64,000 nt of DNA from an uncultured bacterium (GTDB taxonomy: Bacteria; Cyanobacteriota; Vampirovibrionia; Gastranaerophilales; Gastranaerophilaceae). Where the stretch lies: contig CADAYD010000001.1 in NCBI GenBank assembly GCA_902791985.1, positions 1-64,000 on the forward strand, read 5' to 3'. Numbering within the stretch: position 1 is the stretch's first letter; each line of letters opens with the position of its first letter. Of this stretch, positions 7,837-15,919 are shown piece by piece. Both the position numbers and the translations under genes were made by a program. The notes beneath the pieces were generated by a model. It was not told where the DNA came from, searched no databases, and worked only from the letters and a program-made list of their open reading frames with translations.

Positions 7837-8513
7837 TATTGCTCCTTTTCATTAGAAATAAGATTATACACAACCATAACAGTCAAAATTGTGATGACTC
7901 CGAATATTTTAAAAGCCAGAACAAGAGCAGTTACGATAATTCCGACGGCTACCAATAAAAATATGTGATAAAAAAGGCGTTTAATTTTATTTATTTTACG
8001 TTCTTTCACAAATTCTTGCGCCATGATGTCTATATTTGATTGTTCTTTTGCTTTTTCTTCTGTTTCATCATTTATAATATTTGAATTTTTTAAATCTTCG
8101 ACTGCATCTTGGTATGTTCTGTTTACATATCTTTCTATTACGCTAAGAACTACACTGTCGGGGGCATTATTTTGAATGCAGGCATACATAACTTCCCAAA
8201 TCGTATACCAAATTTTTTGCATAACAATTTTCCAATATTTAGCAGGTATTCCTGAGCGAAACAAATCGATTTCTTTATGAAAAGACCATTCTGCCATTAT
8301 TTGTATATATGTACATTGTTTTTCAAAATCTAAACTTTGAAAAGTTTTATCAGTCTGCATTGAGCCTGCAAGCAGCATACTTGAACGTCGTATATTGTTT
8401 GTTAAATAATCCTCTTGGAGTTTGTTTATATCCTGAGGAAGTAAAGGGCTGATTTGTACGATTAATCCTTCAATATAATCAATATATTTCTGTTCAATAT
8501 CTACTTCTTCCAT
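7836..8513 (-). CDS. Unrecognised protein with C-terminal membrane hairpin
   Basis: This has about 225 residues from the ATG at 8513. An in-frame TTG at 8540 is less likely and has no ribosome site. Residues 1-165 are helical and soluble, with an acidic end (DETEEKAKEQ). After the basic stretch ERKINKIKR come two adjacent hydrophobic segments (about 180-215) and a charged tail, a C-terminal membrane hairpin or tail anchor with the bulk facing the cytoplasm. I recognise no family. It is translationally coupled to the cysteine-cluster gene downstream, so the two may act together. Confidence 0.65.
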   Translation of the reverse strand: MEEVDIEQKYIDYIEGLIVQISPLLPQDINKLQEDYLTNNIRRSSMLLAGSMQTDKTFQSLDFEKQCTYIQIMAEWSFHKEIDLFRSGIPAKYWKIVMQKIWYTIWEVMYACIQNNAPDSVVLSVIERYVNRTYQDAVEDLKNSNIINDETEEKAKEQSNIDIMAQEFVKERKINKIKRLFYHIFLLVAVGIIVTALVLAFKIFGVITILTVMVVYNLISNEKEQ

Positions 8514-8572
8514 TCTGATATTATAGATTATAAAAGCCAATTATTTGTCATATAGATAGAGTAAATATTAAA

Positions 8573-9313
8573 TTATTTATTATTTATTCCGTATGCAAAG
8601 AGGGCAAAATCGTATTTTATCGGGTCATCAGGGCAAAACTCTTTTAATTTATCAGTAAGCTCAATTACCGCCTTAAAATCGTTTGCGTTGCGTTTTAAAA
8701 GCCCCATTTGTCTTGATATTCTGCCTACATGCACATCTAAAGGGATATAAAGTTCGGACGGTTTCATAAATTCCCATATCCCAACATCTACGCTGGATTT
8801 TCTTACCATCCATCTTAAAAACATACACATTCGCTTCATTGCGCCGCCGTTATTAGGGTTTGGTATCATATGATAAAAACCTTGTCCTACATTTTTATCT
8901 GCTCTTGCATAAAAATAATCCACAACAGTTTCAAATATTTTATTTTGCTGATATCCATGTTTAAAAAGTTCTTCCAGTCCGTCAGTTGTTGAATAGAGCT
9001 CTTTTAATATTTTAAATATTGAAATAAAATCATTTGGTTTACCGAAACGGTAATTAAAATCCCCAATCATTTTTGGCTCAAAATTAAGAATAAAATTTAA
9101 CGGCTCGTTTTGTGCTTTATCTATTATAAGTTCGTTGAGTTTTTTAATAAATTGCGTTCTGCTTCCATATGCTAATAAAGACGCGATAAAACCTGCCAAC
9201 TCAATATCTTTTTTAGCCTTAAATCTGTGAATAAACTGAATTGGGTCATCTTTTATAAAATCTTCGTTTTCATATTTCAAAACAAGTGCATCAAGTTCGG
9301 ATTTAGTAATCAT
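8573..9313 (-). CDS. TIGR02757/DUF2400 family protein
   Basis: These 246 residues match the TIGR02757 pattern: an N-terminal helical region with FIASLLAYGSRTQFIKKL, a central Gly-rich RMCMFLRWMVRK segment, and PLDVHVGRISRQMGLL near the end. The last segment resembles the Asp-containing helix of HhH DNA glycosylases (compare VDVHVHRI in the Nth protein at 18778), and the family is thought to share that fold. The catalytic lysine of the glycosylases is not obvious, so activity on DNA is unproven. It lies 2 nt downstream of the TPR gene at 9316 and is probably cotranscribed with it. Confidence 0.8.
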   Translation of the reverse strand: MITKSELDALVLKYENEDFIKDDPIQFIHRFKAKKDIELAGFIASLLAYGSRTQFIKKLNELIIDKAQNEPLNFILNFEPKMIGDFNYRFGKPNDFISIFKILKELYSTTDGLEELFKHGYQQNKIFETVVDYFYARADKNVGQGFYHMIPNPNNGGAMKRMCMFLRWMVRKSSVDVGIWEFMKPSELYIPLDVHVGRISRQMGLLKRNANDFKAVIELTDKLKEFCPDDPIKYDFALFAYGINNK

Positions 9314-9315
9314 AG

Positions 9316-11088
9316 TTATGAAATCTTTCTTATAAGTTCTTGTGCTTCTTCACATTCCGGGAAAGTATTCACAATTTCATCCAAGTATTTAAGTGCTTCA
9401 TCAATTTCTTTAAGCTCAATGCAGCATTTTGCAACATTTAAAAGTGTATTAATGTTTAAAGGTGATTTTTCAAGTATGTTAGTAAAAATAATTTTTGCTT
9501 GATTAAAATCTTTTAAATTAAAGTAGCAAAGTGCGAGTAGATTTTGTGTTTCTGGCATTTTTTCAAGTTCAAAAGATTTTACCAAATAATCTTTTGCTTT
9601 TTCAAAATCATTAGAAAGGAAATAAATTCTACCTGCAATAAAGAACAGAAAAGCAGAAGCCGGAGCTTTGGAAAGTGCTTTTTTAATTTGTTCGGTTGCT
9701 TCTTTGATTTGCTTTAAATGTGTTTTATTAAGGGCTGAAAATGCTAATGCATTTGGATTATCGGGATTTAATTCAAGTGCTTTTTGATACATTTCATCAG
9801 CTTTTTCAAAGTTAGAGGTTGCGTGGAAATAATTTGCATACTCAATAACTATAGTAACATCTTCTTTTCCATACTCATATGCTTGTTCAAATTCATCTTT
9901 TGCGTAATCAAATAAACGTTTATTGAGATATATTACTGCCAAATCTTTATGGGCATTAGCAAAATCCGGTTTTAATTTGCAAACTTTTTTAAGCATTGTT
10001 TCGGCTCTGTCAGTATCTCCCGTTTTGATGCAAAGCATTGCAAGTTCATAATATGGCATAAAATCAGTTTGCCCATGTTTAATAATTTTTTCGTATATAT
10101 TTTTAGCTTGTGAAATTTGTCCTGTCATAATGTATACGGAAGCCAATTTCTTTAAAATATTGACAGATTTAGGGTTTATCATACTCAATTGTATAAGTAT
10201 CGATATTGCGGCTTCAAATTCTCCAACAAGTTGCAAACATCCGGCAAGATTAAATTTATAAGTTGTTTTCTGCGGGTAAGTCGCAGACAGATATTTATAA
10301 TGTTCTATTGCTTCATGAATCTTATTTGCTTTGACTTCTGAAACGGCCCAAGCAATTATGTATGCATCGTCTTCGGGTTCAAGTTCATGTGCTTTTGCAA
10401 AATATTCGCACGCCTCTTCGTGTTTATCCTGCATTTGTAATATTGAGGCAATATTAAAATATGCTAATGAATTTGAAGGATTTAGTTTTATTGATTTTTC
10501 GTATGTTTCGACAGCCTCGCTCAATTTACCTATGGTAAGATATGCTGTTCCGAGGTTATTATATAGCTGCACATTATCTGGAGCCAATTCAATAGCTTTA
10601 TTAATATATTTAATACTTCCTTCATAATCTTGTGCAGCCATGCAAGCTGTTCCGGCTATATAATAAAAAGCGTAATCATCTTTATCGGCATATTTTAGTC
10701 CCTCTTCAATGTATTCAATTGCTTTTTGGGGCTCTTGCGCTTTTATTTGTACGATTGCCATACTTTTATAAACGTCAACATATTCCGGACGTAATTTTAT
10801 TACTTGATTGTATGCATGTTTTGCTTCAATAAATTGCTCTAAATTATCATAACAGCAGCCTAAGTAATACCAGCAAATGGCATCATCTTGACGGTATTTG
10901 ATTATATCTTCAAGAATAATTCTTGCCTGTTCATAATTTTCGACATTAACTTCACACAATGCGACCAGTTTGAGCGCATCTATATCTTTTTCGTTTTCAG
11001 TAACAACGTCTGCAAGCAATTCTTTTGCTTTTGCATATTCTCCGGCTTCAATCAGTTTGTATATTTTATCTATTTCTTTATCATTCAT
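9316..11088 (-). CDS. Long TPR-repeat protein
   Basis: The 590 residues are built almost entirely of tetratricopeptide repeats, about sixteen by eye, starting at residue 3. Repeats such as AIKYINKAIELAPDNVQLYNN and SLAYFNIASILQMQDKHEEA appear in outline. There is no signal peptide, membrane helix or enzymatic domain, so it is a cytoplasmic superhelical scaffold by family knowledge. It heads a minus-strand unit with the TIGR02757 gene (2-nt gap). The SDR gene ends 15 nt upstream, so it may be part of the same transcript. The partner is unknown. Confidence 0.85.
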   Translation of the reverse strand: MNDKEIDKIYKLIEAGEYAKAKELLADVVTENEKDIDALKLVALCEVNVENYEQARIILEDIIKYRQDDAICWYYLGCCYDNLEQFIEAKHAYNQVIKLRPEYVDVYKSMAIVQIKAQEPQKAIEYIEEGLKYADKDDYAFYYIAGTACMAAQDYEGSIKYINKAIELAPDNVQLYNNLGTAYLTIGKLSEAVETYEKSIKLNPSNSLAYFNIASILQMQDKHEEACEYFAKAHELEPEDDAYIIAWAVSEVKANKIHEAIEHYKYLSATYPQKTTYKFNLAGCLQLVGEFEAAISILIQLSMINPKSVNILKKLASVYIMTGQISQAKNIYEKIIKHGQTDFMPYYELAMLCIKTGDTDRAETMLKKVCKLKPDFANAHKDLAVIYLNKRLFDYAKDEFEQAYEYGKEDVTIVIEYANYFHATSNFEKADEMYQKALELNPDNPNALAFSALNKTHLKQIKEATEQIKKALSKAPASAFLFFIAGRIYFLSNDFEKAKDYLVKSFELEKMPETQNLLALCYFNLKDFNQAKIIFTNILEKSPLNINTLLNVAKCCIELKEIDEALKYLDEIVNTFPECEEAQELIRKIS

Positions 11089-11103
11089 AACAACAATATT
11101 ATA

Positions 11104-11922
11104 TCACAATTTCATGCGGTATTTCATTCCGAATTTTATAATTTTATTAACAAATTTTTGTGGTAAAAGTGAAAGAATTTGAGAAAATTTTGCATCATTT
11201 CCTATAGTGTAAGAAGATTTAGGATTTTTTTTCTTATCAATTTTAATAATTAAGTCTGCGACTTTTGACACTGGCAGTCCTTTTTTAGTATTTTTAAGTG
11301 CATTATTTTTTACAAATTCAAGTTCTTTTTCATAGTCATTGTAATTTGTCAAATATTCAAGGTTTGCCTCAACCGATTTTTCCCAAATAGGTGTTGCTAT
11401 TACTCCGGGTTTAACCGAAATGATTTTTAGTTTTTTGTGATTTTCCAGTTCAAGGGCATTAAAAAATATATCTAGCGCTCTTTTTGACGCACAGTAAGGA
11501 CTTACAAACGGAAAATTCCCAAAACTCGCCATTGAACTGACATTAATAATTTTTGCTTCGTCTAAAATTCCCATTAAATTTTGAGTAAATTCAATATGAG
11601 AAAAAGTATTTACATCAAATTGGGTTCGTAATCTGTCTGTGTCAATTTTTTCTATCGGACCTGCTACAACGTTTCCGGCAACATTTATTAATGTATCGAT
11701 GTGATTTGTTTGCAATTTTATGAATTCTGCGGCTTTCACAATTGTTTTTCTATCTGTCATATCGATATAAAAATATTTGATGTTATCAGGTATAACATCG
11801 GGTAACTTTGATTCATTTCTGTATCCTGCAAATATAAAATTGTCGCTGTTTGCAGCCAATTTATTTAACACAGCCTTACCAATGCCTGAAGTTGAGCCGG
11901 TAATTACATAAGTTTTCTGCAT
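11104..11922 (-). CDS. Short-chain dehydrogenase/reductase (SDR)
   Basis: This is a 272-residue classical SDR. The NAD(P)-binding Rossmann motif is GSTSGIGKAV (residues 8-17), the NVAG-type motif is NVAGNV, the catalytic Ser is in INVSSMASF, and the Tyr/Lys pair is in YCASKRALD (Y-x3-K). PGVIATPIW follows as expected. The N-terminal region has GYRNES after the second strand, which favours NADP over NAD. The substrate cannot be inferred. It sits just after the small HTH gene (3-nt gap), which may control it. Confidence 0.88.
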   Translation of the reverse strand: MQKTYVITGSTSGIGKAVLNKLAANSDNFIFAGYRNESKLPDVIPDNIKYFYIDMTDRKTIVKAAEFIKLQTNHIDTLINVAGNVVAGPIEKIDTDRLRTQFDVNTFSHIEFTQNLMGILDEAKIINVSSMASFGNFPFVSPYCASKRALDIFFNALELENHKKLKIISVKPGVIATPIWEKSVEANLEYLTNYNDYEKELEFVKNNALKNTKKGLPVSKVADLIIKIDKKKNPKSSYTIGNDAKFSQILSLLPQKFVNKIIKFGMKYRMKL

Positions 11923-11925
11923 AAA

Positions 11926-12129
11926 TTATCTCTCTTTATACTCAATGTCAAACCCCAGAATGTCCATAATTTTACGGACTTCTTCAAATTTTATGGTTTG
12001 TCTTGACAATTTGTTGGATAAACTTTTAATTGACGATTTTATTCCGTTATCAGTCAAACATTTTGCCAATTCGGTCATTGTCATTGCTTTCTTCGCAAGT
12101 AACATTTTTATGTCTTCTTTTATACCCAT
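11926..12129 (-). CDS. Small helix-turn-helix protein (copy 2 cassette)
   Basis: This 67-residue single-domain protein has a phage-repressor-like helix-turn-helix (MTMTELAKCLTDNG...SIKSLSNKLSR, about residues 16-43). It is followed by a FEEVRKIMDILGFDIEY tail typical of small XRE-like regulators (DUF6471-like by eye). It is not closely similar to the XRE protein at 6943, but it has the same length and the same divergent arrangement with a small acidic gene. It is followed after 3 nt by the SDR gene, so it could be the regulator of an HTH-SDR transcript. Confidence 0.75.
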   Translation of the reverse strand: MGIKEDIKMLLAKKAMTMTELAKCLTDNGIKSSIKSLSNKLSRQTIKFEEVRKIMDILGFDIEYKER

Positions 12130-12183
12130 AATTCTATAATATTATTAAAGCGATATATTGACAATTTTCTATAAATATAATAC

Positions 12184-12209
12184 ATGTTTCTATGTTATAG
12201 TAGAAACAT
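12184..12209. promoter_or_regulatory. Perfect 9-bp-arm palindrome, probable operator
   Basis: ATGTTTCTA and TAGAAACAT form perfect arms around an eight-base spacer, between the HTH gene (start 12129) and the small acidic gene (from 12230). The size suits a dimeric HTH repressor. TTGACA at 12158-12163 and TATAAT at 12176-12181 lie beside it, but only 12 bp apart, so they are not a normal promoter pair. Confidence 0.5.
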
Positions 12210-12229
12210 CTATATAAAAAGGGATTAAT

Positions 12230-12430
12230 ATAAAAGAACAAGAGCTAATAAATAAACTTCATGAAATTTACGATTTAGTAAACATTGAAACCTGTTGGTT
12301 GGAAATTGCCCTCAATTATATTGACAGCAAAGAAGATTACGATTTTAATTTACTGCTTATACTTGATAAACTTGAAGCCGAAAATAAGAAATTATTTAAA
12401 CAAATTGATGAATTACTAATAATCACATAA
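12230..12430 (+). CDS. Small acidic helical protein with no AUG/GUG/UUG start (copy 2)
   Basis: The open frame runs from a stop at 12215 to TAA at 12428-12430 and contains no upstream ATG, GTG or TTG start. AAAAAGGG at 12216-12223 would be a ribosome site for ATA at 12230, giving 66 residues beginning KEQELINKLHEIYDLV after the initiator. The core LEIALNYIDSKEDYDFNLL resembles the small protein at 6620 (ALNYIENKEEIEDFN), and both are divergent from a 67-codon HTH gene. Coding character is supported by that similarity and an intact frame. Either a rare AUA (or AUU at 12224) initiation is used, or the start codon has mutated and this is a fresh pseudogene. Confidence 0.5.
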   Translation: MKEQELINKLHEIYDLVNIETCWLEIALNYIDSKEDYDFNLLLILDKLEAENKKLFKQIDELLIIT

Positions 12431-12605
12431 AACATATTATCGGAACTTATGTTCACTTTTCTGTTCCACAATCAGGCGGAATAACTCGCTAACGCTCAAA
12501 CAAATCCCCTCCCCCTGTTGTCGTGTAACAAACGATGTTTAATTCACTTCGCAAAGCCTGAAAAGCGACGATAGCGGAGCAAAATTGCAATAATTAACTT
12601 GCAAA
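12431..12605. other. Intergenic spacer of unusual composition
   Basis: This spacer between two convergent genes is much richer in G+C than other spacers. It holds several short inverted pieces, including TTGTCGTGTAACAAACGA (12518-12535), which pairs imperfectly with itself, and CAGGC (12471) opposite GCCTG (12557). No coding frame or known RNA was recognised. The style is that of a dispersed intergenic repeat. Confidence 0.35.
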
Positions 12606-12625
12606 CATTCTTTCACAAAAGAATG
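12606..12625 (-). terminator. Hairpin directly after pilC
   Basis: CATTCTTT and AAAGAATG form a perfect 8-bp stem with a four-base loop, 3 nt beyond the pilC stop on the minus strand. Only TTT follows it on that strand, so it is a weak intrinsic terminator or an mRNA-protecting 3' hairpin. Confidence 0.45.
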
Positions 12626-12627
12626 CG

Positions 12628-13851
12628 CTACATCCCCATATATGAAGCGAATAGAGGCAGATACAGTGCAGATGCAAGAATAAGTACGATTGTACCGATT
12701 ACTACAAGCATTATCGGTTCAATCATTTTTGTCATAATATCAATAATATTATCCAGTGCTTTATCAATATATGATACCGCTTGTCCTAACATATCACCCA
12801 AACGCCCTGACTGTTCACCTGTTGCAATCATGAACAAAATCATTTTAGGCATTGTTCTGGTAGCACGCAATGCTGCTGATAAATGCTGACCTTGTTGAAT
12901 TTTTACGGTTGCTTCTTCTACTCTTGTTTCAAGTGTATGGTTTGTCAATGTTAAATTTGCGAGATATAAACATTCCAAAATCGGTACGCCCGCATCGTAT
13001 GCAACTTGCATGACAGAAATAAAGTTTGCAAAATTTGAGTATTGAATGAGCTTTGTTAATACCGGAATTTTTAAAGAATATTCATCAATCTTCCATTTAC
13101 TTGGTTTCCATCTGAAAAGAAAATTTATCCCAAAAATAATGCCGGCAGCAGTCAAAGGTATAAGGTACCAGTTTGCTTTTAAGAATAATCCCATATCCAT
13201 CAAAACTCTTGTAATCCATGGGAGCTGCATGCCCATTTGTTCAAACATGTCTTTAAATACAGGGAATACAAATACCAGCATGACAATGACAATAAATACT
13301 GCCAAACATATGACAAATACCGGATACATCAATGTTCCGATTACTTTTGAACGTATAGCGGCCTGTTTATTTAAGAGTTCTAAAAGTCTTTCCAGTGTTT
13401 TTTCAAGTTCGCCGGCGTCTTCCCCTGTTTTTACAAGACCGATATAAACATGCCCGAATTGTTCTGGGTATTTAGCAATCGTACCCGCAAAAGTTCCTCC
13501 GTTCATAATTTGGCGTCTTAATTCTGCCGCAACTTGTCTCATTTTCAATTTTGCAGCATCATTTTCTATAAACAGCAAAGATTCAATGATAGGAATACCT
13601 GCGGCAGCAAGAATTTGTAATGTTGAGGTGAAATCGATTTGCTCAGCCAAGCCCATTTTTGGAATTTTGGGTACGGATTTTTTATTTTTTTGCTCTTTTT
13701 TAGCAATAACTTCCGCTTCAGTAATTGAAGTCGGAGTAAATCCCATTGCTCGAACTTCGGTTCTTGCTTCTCTAATACTTGCCGCTTCTACTTGACCTTT
13801 TACAATTTCACTTGTGCCGTTTTTGTATGCAGTATAATTATATCTAGTCAT
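12628..13851 (-). CDS. pilC: Type IV pilus inner-membrane platform protein PilC
   Basis: The 407 residues are typical for the GspF/PilC family. A cytoplasmic N-terminal domain starts with YNYTAYKNGTSEIVKGQVEA (outline). Two T2SSF repeats (about 70-190 and 270-395) each contain the LLELLNKQ/ATGEQSGRLGDML-type signature. Three membrane segments lie at about 170-195, 225-245 and 375-400. It forms the platform that couples PilB ATP hydrolysis to pilin insertion. It starts 1 nt after the pilB stop. Its stop codon lies inside a 13-base match to the start of the tRNA-Pro gene. Confidence 0.95.
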   Translation of the reverse strand: MTRYNYTAYKNGTSEIVKGQVEAASIREARTEVRAMGFTPTSITEAEVIAKKEQKNKKSVPKIPKMGLAEQIDFTSTLQILAAAGIPIIESLLFIENDAAKLKMRQVAAELRRQIMNGGTFAGTIAKYPEQFGHVYIGLVKTGEDAGELEKTLERLLELLNKQAAIRSKVIGTLMYPVFVICLAVFIVIVMLVFVFPVFKDMFEQMGMQLPWITRVLMDMGLFLKANWYLIPLTAAGIIFGINFLFRWKPSKWKIDEYSLKIPVLTKLIQYSNFANFISVMQVAYDAGVPILECLYLANLTLTNHTLETRVEEATVKIQQGQHLSAALRATRTMPKMILFMIATGEQSGRLGDMLGQAVSYIDKALDNIIDIMTKMIEPIMLVVIGTIVLILASALYLPLFASYMGM

Positions 13852-13852
13852 A

Positions 13853-15901
13853 CTATTCGCCCGCCAAACCTAATACTCTGACAAATTCTTCAATTGTTGT
13901 ATGACCTTCCAAAATGTGTTTTAAGCAAGAAGCACTCAATGTTTTCATGCCATGGTCTACAGCACATTCTTCAATTTCCAAATCGTGAGCACCTTGAGCA
14001 ATTAATTTTTTGATTTCTTTGGTTATAGACATAATTTCATATATGCCAATACGGCCTCTGTATCCTTGGAAATTACAATGGTTACAGCCAGCATGTTTGT
14101 ATATAGGGGTTTTCATTAATTTTTCTATTTCTTCTTCGTCCAATGTAACCTGCATTGCTTCTTCTCGTGTGCAATAATATTCTTGTTTACAATCATCGCA
14201 AAGTTTTCTAACCAAACGCTGAGCAATAACACCTGATAACGTTGAAGATACCAAATAGTCTTTTGCTCCCATTTCGATTAAACGTGTAACAGTTGCTGCT
14301 GCTGAGTTGGTGTGGACGGTACTTAATACAAGGTGACCTGTCAATGCTGCTGATATAGCAGTTTCTAATGTTTCATAGTCACGAATTTCACCGACTAATA
14401 TAATGTCAGGGTCTTGACGTAAGATTGCTCTCATACAAGACGCGAAAGTAATACCGGCTTTTGAGTTTACCTGAGATTGGTTTATACCTTCAAGCTTAAT
14501 TTCTATAGGGTCTTCGATTGTTGTGATGTTAACGGATTCATCATTTAAACTCTTTAAAATTGAGTACAAAGTTGTTGTTTTACCGGAACCAGTAGGACCG
14601 GAGGTTAGGATAACTCCGTTCGGACATGAAATCATTTTTGTAATTTCATCCAAATCTTGACTTGATGCCCCGACAAGTTTTATTTGTTTATCTTCTGATT
14701 TCAAACTGACTGCAGGTGCCAAAATACGAATTACGACCTTTTCTTTGCCCGAAACAGGTAAAGTATTTATACGAAAATCGTAATTACAATCTTTGTACGG
14801 CAGGCTGAACGTTCCGTCTTGAGGACGTCTTTGTTCTGCAATGTTCATTCTTGATAATACTTTAAAACGTGTTATAACTGAAGATTCCGCTTTATCAGGA
14901 ATATCAAGTGCTTTTTGAAGGATACCGTCTTTTCTGTATCTGACTATATATCCGTTCAATCTCGGTTCGATGTGAATATCGGAAACCTTGTTATCAATAG
15001 CATTTGTAAGAATTTGGTTAACAAATTTTGCAACTGTACCGGTTGAATCAAGAAGCTCTGCATCTAATTGATCCGAAAGGCTTGCTTCTGCTTCTGATTC
15101 ACTCGTTTCATTTTTAATTTGTTCCAAAATTCTTTCAGTTTGTTTTTTACGTTTTGAGAAAAATACTTCAAGTGAATTTTGAAATTCATAATGGGTCATT
15201 AAAAGCTGACGAGGATTTTGTCCCGTTATATAAATAATAGCTTTTAAAATATCCGGTTTTAAGGGTTTTGTAACCCCGACAGTGAGAGTTCTTCCATCTG
15301 ATGAAATCGGGATTACGGTATTGGTACGGATAAAATCTTCCGGCAATATATTGATAAATTTCTTTTGTTCATGAAGTTGTTCTGTTGTAACAAGTTTATA
15401 ACCGGTCTGTTCTCCTAATGCAGCTTTCAAATCTGTTAGGGTAATTAATCCCATTTCGTATAGAGTTGAACCGATTGGAGCATTAGAACGCTTTGCTTCT
15501 GCAAGTGCATCTTCGAGCTGTTCTGTTGTTATTAATCCTTTTTTTACGAGTAATTCCCCTAGCATTCCTCCTACCGGTTCTGCTACCATAACCGGAGCAT
15601 CTTTTTTCTGCTCAACTTTCGGGAAATCTTCTTCTATCTTTTTATCATCAATAAAACCGCTCAAAAGTTCCTGAAGGTCATCATCTCCTCCTACAGGCAT
15701 AAATCTGATTGGGTTAGCAAAGTATTTTTTTATTTGTTGACTTATTAAATCCATGTTGGATTTGCGAGATATCGCTACGAACAATTGACCTTGACGTATG
15801 CTAATAGGGACAAATTTCATTTTGCCCATCAGGCTTTTGTCCATTTTCTCCATTACACTTGGATCTATACTATTTTTTATTCTTGTTATAACTTCGTTCA
15901 T
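13853..15901 (-). CDS. pilB: Type IV pilus extension ATPase PilB
   Basis: The 682 residues are in the range for PilB/GspE. An N-terminal MshEN (T2SSE_N) region carries LLVKKGLITTEQLEDALAEA. The ATPase core has Walker A GPTGSGKTTT, an Asp box TIEDPIE, a Walker B with DPDIILVGEIRD, and a His box STVHTNSAAATVTR. The zinc-binding tetracysteine CDDC...CNHC is at about 585-625. All catalytic residues are intact. It powers pilus extension in the cytoplasm, docking on PilC. Order is pilP-like, pilQ, pilB, pilC with short gaps (18 and 1 nt), so this is one operon. A degenerate paralogue lies at 58961. Confidence 0.95.
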   Translation of the reverse strand: MNEVITRIKNSIDPSVMEKMDKSLMGKMKFVPISIRQGQLFVAISRKSNMDLISQQIKKYFANPIRFMPVGGDDDLQELLSGFIDDKKIEEDFPKVEQKKDAPVMVAEPVGGMLGELLVKKGLITTEQLEDALAEAKRSNAPIGSTLYEMGLITLTDLKAALGEQTGYKLVTTEQLHEQKKFINILPEDFIRTNTVIPISSDGRTLTVGVTKPLKPDILKAIIYITGQNPRQLLMTHYEFQNSLEVFFSKRKKQTERILEQIKNETSESEAEASLSDQLDAELLDSTGTVAKFVNQILTNAIDNKVSDIHIEPRLNGYIVRYRKDGILQKALDIPDKAESSVITRFKVLSRMNIAEQRRPQDGTFSLPYKDCNYDFRINTLPVSGKEKVVIRILAPAVSLKSEDKQIKLVGASSQDLDEITKMISCPNGVILTSGPTGSGKTTTLYSILKSLNDESVNITTIEDPIEIKLEGINQSQVNSKAGITFASCMRAILRQDPDIILVGEIRDYETLETAISAALTGHLVLSTVHTNSAAATVTRLIEMGAKDYLVSSTLSGVIAQRLVRKLCDDCKQEYYCTREEAMQVTLDEEEIEKLMKTPIYKHAGCNHCNFQGYRGRIGIYEIMSITKEIKKLIAQGAHDLEIEECAVDHGMKTLSASCLKHILEGHTTIEEFVRVLGLAGE

Positions 15902-15919
15902 TTTGTATTTTTATTTTTA

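Noticed and set aside
12158-12181. TTGACA/TATAAT pair as promoter of the small gene at 12230
   Set aside because: The spacer is 12 bp, outside the usual 16-18 bp; listed only as a nearby element.
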